From: Bacillota bacterium
Lineage (GTDB): Bacteria > Bacillota > Clostridia > Acetivibrionales > DSM-1351
Assembly: GCA_023460955.1 (NCBI GenBank)
Contig: JAEWOH010000041.1
Location: 206,385-270,384, forward strand
DNA length: 64,000 bases
Direction of reading: 5' to 3'
A program made the translations under genes and the position numbers. Under the pieces are notes generated by a model. The model ran no database searches and had not been told where the DNA came from. It worked only from the letters and a program-made list of their open reading frames with translations. Of the stretch, positions 58,904 through 64,000 are shown piece by piece (position 1 is the stretch's first letter; every line of letters begins with the position of its first letter).

Positions 58904-60202
58904 ATGGGGTTAAACAACGATATAGTAAATAATGTACATAAAGCATTTGAGGTAGACAGAGAAGGTATGCTTAGAATTGCCGGGCTTTTTAAGGAAACCC
59001 TGGAGGCCGGTCTTAAAGGTGAAAAAGTCTGTCTCAGAATGCTTCCCTCTTTCATCGGAAAGCCAACCGGCAAGGAGCAGGGTGTATTTATGACAATGGA
59101 TATGGGTGGTACTAACCTTCGATGTACCAAATTTAAAATAGAGAATGGCAACTTTGAAAAAATTGCAGAAATTAAGGAGAAGTTGATAAATAAAGAAAAA
59201 AACTTTGACCTTACAAGAGCTAATATAACCTCAAAACAACTTTTTGGCTATATGGCTGATTGTATGGGAGAAATTATCGAAGCCGGTGAAACCATGTATC
59301 TTGGTAATACCTTCTCTTTTCCTTGCAGACAGGAAGGGATTAATGAAGCTTATCTGATTCACTGGACAAAAGAGATTGCGACCGCAGGGGTAGAGGGTCA
59401 CAATATAAATCAATTGCTGGCTGATGCTCTTAAGGAAAAGAATATAAATATTGAACCTGTAGCAATACTAAATGATACTGTAGGAACGTTGCTTGTCGCA
59501 ATGTACAGCTATCAGGAGGCTGATATTGGATCAATAATGGGGACCGGTCATAATACATGCTATCTGGAAAATAACCATCCTATCAACGGCGGAAAAATGA
59601 TAGTAAACCTTGAATCAGCAAACTATAATGTAGGCCTTCCGGTAACGAAATATGATGAATACATTGACAAGAACAGCAAAATGCCAGGCGAACAGCTGCT
59701 GGAAAAGATGGTTTCCGGCTATTATATGGGAAGTCTCGTGAAGGAAGCCTGCAGGGATTTGTACGATAATAAAGCAATATTTACAGGTTCTGATGCAGAT
59801 GCCGATACATTTTTCAATCAGGGCTTCAATGCTCTTATGGTAGAAAACTTTATTCTTTATCCTTCACAGACAGCCGAACAGTATAACTGCACAATGGCTG
59901 ATGCAGAGATAATAAAAAGTATTTCAGAAGCTATTCTTAAAAGAACAGTAAGACTTGTGGTAGCCTCCTTCCTGGGAATCTTATTTCACCAGGAAAATAG
60001 TGGTGAAAGAGTAATGAACAAGCATATTATAGCTATTGACGGTACTATATATGAAAAAATGCCAAAGGCTCCAAAATTAATGGAGGAGGCCTTTGCCGAA
60101 GCATTAGGAGAAGATGCACAAAACGTAGGAATCCGTTTGGTTAAGGATGGCTCAGGACTGGGAGCAGCCATTGCTGCAGCTGTTGCATCAACCCAAAAGT
60201 AA
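58904..60202 (+). CDS. Hexokinase of the eukaryotic-type family, 432 aa
   Basis: A sugar kinase with the two-part hexokinase architecture found mainly in eukaryotes, rather than the ROK or Glk form usual in Firmicutes. Seen: LRMLPSFIGKPTGKEQG, TMDMGGTNLRCTKFK (phosphate 1), NTFSFPCRQEGINEA, AILNDTVGTLLVAMY (catalytic Asp), IGSIMGTGHNTCYLE and IRLVKDGSGLGAAIAAAVAS near the C-terminus. It matches the ~430-460-aa single-domain size. GAGGTG precedes the ATG. It is monocistronic with a strong terminator. It would phosphorylate glucose released inside the cell from imported oligosaccharides. Confidence 0.9.
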   Translation: MGLNNDIVNNVHKAFEVDREGMLRIAGLFKETLEAGLKGEKVCLRMLPSFIGKPTGKEQGVFMTMDMGGTNLRCTKFKIENGNFEKIAEIKEKLINKEKNFDLTRANITSKQLFGYMADCMGEIIEAGETMYLGNTFSFPCRQEGINEAYLIHWTKEIATAGVEGHNINQLLADALKEKNINIEPVAILNDTVGTLLVAMYSYQEADIGSIMGTGHNTCYLENNHPINGGKMIVNLESANYNVGLPVTKYDEYIDKNSKMPGEQLLEKMVSGYYMGSLVKEACRDLYDNKAIFTGSDADADTFFNQGFNALMVENFILYPSQTAEQYNCTMADAEIIKSISEAILKRTVRLVVASFLGILFHQENSGERVMNKHIIAIDGTIYEKMPKAPKLMEEAFAEALGEDAQNVGIRLVKDGSGLGAAIAAAVASTQK

Positions 60203-60253
60203 CATGTTTATATCTTCTGATTGACAAGTCAGTTAAATAATTTAATGATATTT

Positions 60254-60286
60254 AAGCCTGCATCTGTTGAAGATGCAGGCTTTTTA
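60254..60286 (+). terminator. Terminator of the hexokinase gene
   Basis: AAGCCTGCATCT (60254-60265), loop GTTGA, AGATGCAGGCTT (60271-60282), then T. Confidence 0.93.
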
Positions 60287-60352
60287 GTCATGGGTTCCAA
60301 TTCTCATTGTGATGATTTTAAGGGGGGCTTGTAGCGCTAAATTGTTAGTTTG

Positions 60353-60739
60353 TTAGTGCTGTTGGTTCTGCTTCTTGTGTTTTTCAAGATTGGTGCTGTA
60401 ATAATTTATTTTCCAGTTGATTTTTTCTAGATTTTTATTCAAATCTTCCATTTGCTTTAGAACATCTTTCCTGTGTTCAAGAAGCATTTCTATGCGACTT
60501 TCAAGCGTGTTGTCCCCTTCAATGGCTCCTTGGATAAATTTTTTAATTTGTCGTATGGGCATGCCTGTGTTCTTAAGACAGCATATCAGACCAAGCCATT
60601 CTAAATCGTTGTCGGTAAAAAGTCTGTTCCCCGAGTTGTCTCTTGAAACAAAGGGAAGTAGACCTTCCTTATCATAATACCTGAGTGTATATGCTGTCAG
60701 GTTCATTTTTTCAGCGGCCTGTTTAATTGTATACTCCAC
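60353..60739 (-). CDS. MerR-family regulator, 128 aa
   Basis: The N-terminal winged helix is standard: TIKQAAEKMNLTAYTLRYYDKEGLLPFVSRDNSGNRLFTDNDLEWL, then LKNTGMPIRQIKKFI. The C-terminal ~50 residues form the antiparallel coiled coil (LLEHRKDVLKQMEDLNKNLEKINWKI). No metal-binding cysteines are placed as in MerR/CueR. This is the AdhR/YfmP-like small form often found beside aldo-keto reductases or alcohol dehydrogenases. It starts at GTG with GAGGTGG ahead. Its probable target is the divergent aldo-keto reductase promoter, which has a 19-bp spacer and a matching dyad. Confidence 0.9.
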   Translation of the reverse strand: MEYTIKQAAEKMNLTAYTLRYYDKEGLLPFVSRDNSGNRLFTDNDLEWLGLICCLKNTGMPIRQIKKFIQGAIEGDNTLESRIEMLLEHRKDVLKQMEDLNKNLEKINWKINYYSTNLEKHKKQNQQH

Positions 60740-60797
60740 TAAATACCACCTCTCTAAATCTATATAATTCTAAATTACACTTTTAGGTCATACCAGG

Positions 60798-60926
60798 TCA
60801 AGAAAAATTAAAACGATTTGTCAAATTCTTCTGCTGCTTTCCCATTTTGACTATCGTCAGTACAGGAGTTGCTTCGACTCTTCGGTAATCTTTTATTTCT
60901 TCAGTTCTTACTACTACATCTATCAT
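60798..60926 (-). pseudogene. Decayed GNAT acetyltransferase gene (internal deletion)
   Basis: On the minus strand an ATG at 60926 (GAGGTG ahead) gives MIDVVVRTEEIKDYRRVEAT, the start typical of YhbS-like GNAT proteins, but the frame stops after 42 codons. From about the 20th codon the neighbouring frame reads TDDSQNGKAAEEFDKSF and stop, which looks like the C-terminus of such a protein. Most of the gene has therefore been lost and the ends joined out of frame. The rest of the 368-bp gap holds the aldo-keto reductase promoter. Confidence 0.55.
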
Positions 60927-61015
60927 AAAACACCTCAAAATAAGTTGGAATATCCTTGATTATACCATATAGTGCTATGTCAAAGGGGCATTAATAACCA
61001 CAATGGAATAATATA

Positions 61016-61046
61016 TTGACTTATAGTAGACTCTAAGGTATAGAAT
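61016..61046 (+). promoter_or_regulatory. MerR-type promoter of the aldo-keto reductase gene
   Basis: TTGACT (61016-61021) and TAGAAT (61041-61046) are 19 bp apart, the over-long spacer of MerR-activated promoters. In the spacer lies a dyad, CTTATAGT (61020-61027) and ACTCTAAG (61030-61037), seven of eight positions matching. The alternative 17-bp reading uses TATAGA at 61039. Confidence 0.75.
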
Positions 61047-61107
61047 TCCAATTATAAATGGACGTTATTGTTTTCAGAGCCAAAACATATTGAAAGAGGT
61101 GTTAACA

Positions 61108-62022
61108 TTGAAGAAAATTAGTATTGGTGGAGCTTTTAATGCATCAGAAATTTCCCTTGGATGTATGAGAATTACCGAGCTTTCAAAAAAAGAGGCTGAG
61201 ATACTTATTAATACTGCGCTGGAGGAGGGAATTGATTTCTTTGACCACGCAGATGTTTACGCAGGAGGAAAATCTGAGGAACTCTTTGCAGAGGCTATAG
61301 ATATGAGACCCGCAATCAGAGAAAAATTCATAATCCAAACAAAATGCGGTATACGACAAGGGTACTTTGACTTTTCAAAAGAGCATATTCTGGAGGCAGT
61401 TGATGGAAGTCTTAAAAGATTAAGAACGGACTATATTGACGTACTTCTTTTACACCGTCCCGATGCTCTGGTAGAACCCGAAGATGTTGCAGAGGCATTT
61501 TCTATATTACAAAGCAGCGGTAAAGTAAAAAACTTTGGAGTAAGTAATCTGAACCCTATGCAAATTGATCTCCTTAAAAAATATGTAAGTCAGAAGCTTA
61601 TAGTAAATCAGCTCCAGTTAAGTATTATGCACACTGGAATGATTGATCAGGGAATAAACGTAAATATGAATGTTCCAGGTTCATTTGACAGGGATGGCAG
61701 TATTCTGGACTACTGCCGGCTCAATGATATTACTATACAGCCCTGGTCACCCTTCCAGTACGGATTTTTTGAAGGAGTATTCTTAAATAATGACAAGTTT
61801 CCGGAGCTAAACAAAAAGCTTGACGAGCTTGCAGAAGTCAAGGGAGTAACCAATACAGCAATTGCAATTGCATGGCTCCTTCGCCATCCGGCAAAAATGC
61901 AGCCTATTGTAGGCACAACAAATGCTTCAAGAATAAAAGACATATCTAAAGCTTCAGGTGTAGAATTAACAAGACCGGAGTGGTATGAAATATACAGAGC
62001 CGCAGGAAACAAGCTTCCTTAA
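61108..62022 (+). CDS. Aldo/keto reductase, 304 aa
   Basis: An NADPH-dependent TIM-barrel oxidoreductase. The catalytic tetrad is visible: Asp in GIDFFDHADVYAGGKSE with Tyr, Lys in IQTKCGI, and His in VLLLHRPDALV. VSNLNPMQ and GTTNASRIKDI belong to the cofactor site. This is the YdhF-like subgroup. A frame start at TTG 61090 exists, but AGAGGTG lies just before TTG 61108, giving MKKISIGG as the N-terminus. It is divergent from the MerR gene with a MerR-type promoter, so it is probably induced by an aldehyde or similar electrophile. Confidence 0.9.
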   Translation: MKKISIGGAFNASEISLGCMRITELSKKEAEILINTALEEGIDFFDHADVYAGGKSEELFAEAIDMRPAIREKFIIQTKCGIRQGYFDFSKEHILEAVDGSLKRLRTDYIDVLLLHRPDALVEPEDVAEAFSILQSSGKVKNFGVSNLNPMQIDLLKKYVSQKLIVNQLQLSIMHTGMIDQGINVNMNVPGSFDRDGSILDYCRLNDITIQPWSPFQYGFFEGVFLNNDKFPELNKKLDELAEVKGVTNTAIAIAWLLRHPAKMQPIVGTTNASRIKDISKASGVELTRPEWYEIYRAAGNKLP

Positions 62023-62091
62023 ATGATTCAATGACAAAAGAAATGTTCGTTAACTTTTAAGTATATTAATAATATAATAAGTGACCTAAAT

Positions 62092-62128
62092 AAATCGCTT
62101 ATCCGAAACAATTTCGGGTAAGCGATTT
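62092..62128. terminator. Terminator between the aldo-keto reductase and glycosyltransferase genes
   Basis: A 17-bp stem (62092-62108 with 62112-62128, one G-U) with a 3-base loop. A/T flanks on both sides and its place between converging genes suggest a bidirectional terminator. Confidence 0.8.
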
Positions 62129-62133
62129 ACGTA

Positions 62134-63234
62134 TCACGACGTTGTATCCAATTCAGAGCCCTTTTCAGGAAAAATTCTTTCAAATAACTTTCTATTGTAT
62201 ACAACGCTGGAATCTTGTGGCCTGTATTTCGCAGCCTCTTCGTTGTGTTCATAGGCTTTTTGATAATCACCAAGGTTGTAATAACAGACACAGAGCTGTA
62301 GATGTGGGTACCAGGTATAATAGGCTGTATATATAAAGCTCCATCTGTCTGGATCCGGCTCAAGCCTGGTAGCTAAATCGTACCAAAAGATGGCGGTTTT
62401 ATACTCCCTTCTTTTCTGAAAATTGTAACCAATCCGGCTGCATGCTTCACCCCGGGGCGCAGTATAATTAAAGGATTGGAATAGGGAGGATAGTTCATTT
62501 TCCTTATCGCCCAATGCCCTATAACAGTCACCTCTGTATATGCATGCAAATATTTTATCCTCCACCCAGCCATCTTTCATGGACAGGTTTTTATTGTAAC
62601 TGTCAATAGCCTCTTGATAGCGGCCGTTTTCCCGCAATTCATTTCCATAATAGAAATAATCTCTTGGAGAAAAAGTGTCTCCACGTTGCAGCTTGCTATC
62701 AAAAATTGAAACCGTACGCCCAACCGAGTGTTTCAATTTCTTATGTGTAACAGCCATATCCGAGTTGATAGTTTTTCCGCGTACATCTATATAATTATGG
62801 CAGTCCCCGTACCAGCGATAATTTTTTTCTCTCTTTACCAATCTATTATTCCGGAATTTAAGGGTGACATTTCCAAATTCGTCAGAGCCTACATTGTAAT
62901 ACATTGAAACGCAGTCTACAGAAGAATCCAGTGTCTCCTTCAACTTTAAGAGCTTCTCCCTGTCAACCTCCAAAAGTACATCGTCTGCATCAAGATATAG
63001 GATATAATCCATAGTAGCATATTTATATGATTCATTCCGGGCTTCTGCAAAGCTGTTAGTCCAAGGGAAATCAAAGACTCTCTCTGTATATCTGAGTGCA
63101 ATTTCCTTTGTCTTGTCTGTTGAGCCAGTATCTACAATGTTGATTTCGTCTACTATGTCCTTTACTGTATCAAGACAGCGGGAAAGTGTTTCTTCCTCAT
63201 TTTTAACAATCATACAAAGACTGATGGTTATCAT
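62134..63234 (-). CDS. GT2 glycosyltransferase with C-terminal TPR repeats, 366 aa
   Basis: An N-terminal GT-A domain: ISLCMIVKNEEETLSRCLDTVKDIVDEINIVDTGSTDKT, then the metal-binding DxD in YILYLDADDVLL and WYGDCHNYI. From about residue 195 it continues with TPR hairpins (YFYYGNELRENGRYQEAIDSYNKNL; IYRGDCYRALGDKENEL; AIFWYDLATRLEPDPDRW; LCVCYYNLGDYQKAYEHNEEAAKYRPQ). This GT2-TPR form is common in spore-formers. It lies next to a collagen-like gene on the same strand, so it probably glycosylates Thr in the Gly-X-Thr repeats. AAGG precedes the ATG. Confidence 0.88.
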   Translation of the reverse strand: MITISLCMIVKNEEETLSRCLDTVKDIVDEINIVDTGSTDKTKEIALRYTERVFDFPWTNSFAEARNESYKYATMDYILYLDADDVLLEVDREKLLKLKETLDSSVDCVSMYYNVGSDEFGNVTLKFRNNRLVKREKNYRWYGDCHNYIDVRGKTINSDMAVTHKKLKHSVGRTVSIFDSKLQRGDTFSPRDYFYYGNELRENGRYQEAIDSYNKNLSMKDGWVEDKIFACIYRGDCYRALGDKENELSSLFQSFNYTAPRGEACSRIGYNFQKRREYKTAIFWYDLATRLEPDPDRWSFIYTAYYTWYPHLQLCVCYYNLGDYQKAYEHNEEAAKYRPQDSSVVYNRKLFERIFPEKGSELDTTS

Positions 63235-63373
63235 ATAGCCTTACCAGTTTACAAAGACCATGGGTCTGTAAACTATAAATCCTTTTATATGTTGCTATAA
63301 TTAATGTATTCAATCAACCAAAATACGTTACAAAATAAAATGGATACATGTTTCTAAGAAGCTTTGGATAAGC

Positions 63374-63421
63374 TTTCAAAAATAAGAACCTTCACCCTAA
63401 ATAGAGGATGAAGGTTCTTAT
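63374..63421 (-). terminator. Terminator of the collagen-like gene
   Basis: ATAAGAACCTTCA (63382-63394) and TGAAGGTTCTTAT (63409-63421) are exact complements. On the minus strand the stem is followed by a T-rich tail (TTATTTTTG). Confidence 0.82.
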
Positions 63422-63426
63422 AAATG

Positions 63427-64000
63427 TTAATCTAAAAGCAAAATATTCAATTGAGCGCTAACGTTTGGCGCAAGGGTTAAGGTAAGTGATATCGCTGAGT
63501 TATTGCGAAGAGTAATTACATCTCCTGCGGCAAGAGATAATATGGTAGTACCACTAATTTCACCTGTAGCTACCAAAGCGGAAATGTTTGTTGCTGCACT
63601 AACTTCTCCATTTACAGCTATTGCAATGGCAGCTCCTATTCCCGCTGTAATGCTGGCACCATAAATGATCTCGTAGTTGCCGGCGGTTGGAACAACTATT
63701 GTTGTTGTTCCTGCGGTGTGAGTTACACCACCAGCTAACGGACCGTTATTGCTGAAGGGGATATCTGCACTCCCTAAGATTGTTGCATCTGCTAGTGTGG
63801 CAAGATTGTATACATTGCCAAATGCAGCTATACCAGCACCTGTAGCCCCTATCGGCCCAGTAACCCCGGTAGCACCCCTCGGTCCGATAGAACCTGTAGC
63901 ACCGGTAGCACCTGTAGCACCCCTCGGTCCGATAGAACCTGTAGCGCCAGTAGAACCTCTAGGTCCGGTAACGCCGGCACCAGTAGCACCTGTAGCACCC
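63427..64000 (-). CDS. Collagen-like exosporium-type protein, C-terminal part (partial, BclA-like)
   Basis: Open from the right edge to TAA at 63429-63427; the start lies outside. About 50 visible residues are Gly-X-Y triplets rich in Gly-Ala-Thr, with a repeated GSIGPRGATGATG unit and GVTGPIGATGAG before the end of the repeat. The last ~140 residues (from AAFGNVYNLATLADATIL to LNILLLD) form a hydrophobic beta-rich domain like the TNF/C1q-like C-terminal domain of BclA, including AGNYEIIY and AGIGAAIAIAVNGE. Such proteins form the hair-like nap on spores. The GT2-TPR gene lies just downstream on the same strand. Confidence 0.88.
   Translation of the reverse strand, partial: GATGATGAGVTGPRGSTGATGSIGPRGATGATGATGSIGPRGATGVTGPIGATGAGIAAFGNVYNLATLADATILGSADIPFSNNGPLAGGVTHTAGTTTIVVPTAGNYEIIYGASITAGIGAAIAIAVNGEVSAATNISALVATGEISGTTILSLAAGDVITLRNNSAISLTLTLAPNVSAQLNILLLD

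Noticed and set aside
60333..60360. Inverted repeat AGCGCTAA / TTAGTGCT at the 3' end of the MerR gene
   Set aside because: The arms are short and pair with G-U, and the right arm is partly inside the coding end. It is too weak to call a terminator.
63840..64000. Short repeats at the right edge as a possible CRISPR array
   Set aside because: They are in-frame Gly-X-Y codon repeats of a collagen-like protein with a defined C-terminal domain, not direct repeats with unique spacers.

Overview
The window looks like chromosome of a low-GC, endospore-forming, polysaccharide-degrading Clostridia, most like the mesophilic Ruminiclostridium group. The evidence is A/T-rich intergenic DNA with strong AGGAGG-type ribosome sites, a spore photoproduct lyase, a collagen-like exosporium-type protein, YesMN-type two-component regulators driving an oligosaccharide ABC importer, and a cytoplasmic GH10 xylanase. 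The genus is an inference; no rRNA or other marker is present. No tRNA, rRNA, CRISPR array, insertion sequence or prophage was seen.

Layout. 1-6.3 kb: end of a polyol/sugar oxidation operon (three zinc alcohol dehydrogenases, the first cut by the window edge, two FAD oxidoreductases and a PfkB sugar kinase), closed by a strong terminator. 6.4-24.7 kb: an accessory stretch of short transcription units, many of detoxification or drug-resistance type. It holds GyrI-like and AraC/GyrI regulators, a GNAT protein, peptide deformylase, two methyltransferases, a VOC protein, a Vat-type streptogramin acetyltransferase, an APH-fold kinase, an ANT(6)-type adenylyltransferase, an MFS exporter, an FMN oxidase-like protein and an Lsa/CplR-like ABC-F ribosome-protection protein. 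A chemoreceptor and a neutral-ceramidase-like protein lie among them. 25-32 kb: spore photoproduct lyase, glutathione peroxidase under a probable PerR box, an EFR1-type flavodoxin/ferredoxin, a CoA-binding protein coupled to an unusual RnfD-RnfC fusion, rpiA, and a PadR/HAAS pair. 32-37.7 kb: diguanylate cyclase, membrane-anchored hydrolase, a LysR regulator divergent from gap, and a polysaccharide deacetylase.

37.8-48.2 kb is a hemicellulose-uptake locus: response regulator, histidine kinase, second response regulator, lipoprotein solute-binding protein, two permeases, GH10 xylanase. No ATPase is encoded, so a shared ATPase elsewhere is expected. 48.2-56 kb: TetR/carboxymuconolactone-decarboxylase-like/zinc-ribbon group, small alarmone synthetase, BlaI plus short M56 peptidase, a second chemoreceptor, and a lipoprotein amidase. 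56-64 kb: P-II and ammonium transporter, an unrecognised protein with two PH-like halves, a eukaryotic-type hexokinase, a MerR/aldo-keto reductase pair with a decayed acetyltransferase gene between them, and a glycosyltransferase-TPR protein next to the collagen-like protein, which runs off the right edge.

The most informative non-coding signals are: (1) a four-segment transcription attenuator with a two-codon upstream ORF ahead of the ABC-F gene; (2) a compact, pseudoknot-capable RNA domain ahead of the ceramidase-like gene; (3) stem-loops on both sides of the solute-binding-protein gene, the upstream one able to hide its ribosome site; (4) a MerR-type promoter with a 19-bp spacer; (5) a PerR-like box on the glutathione peroxidase promoter. 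All were read by eye; no folding or database search was run.
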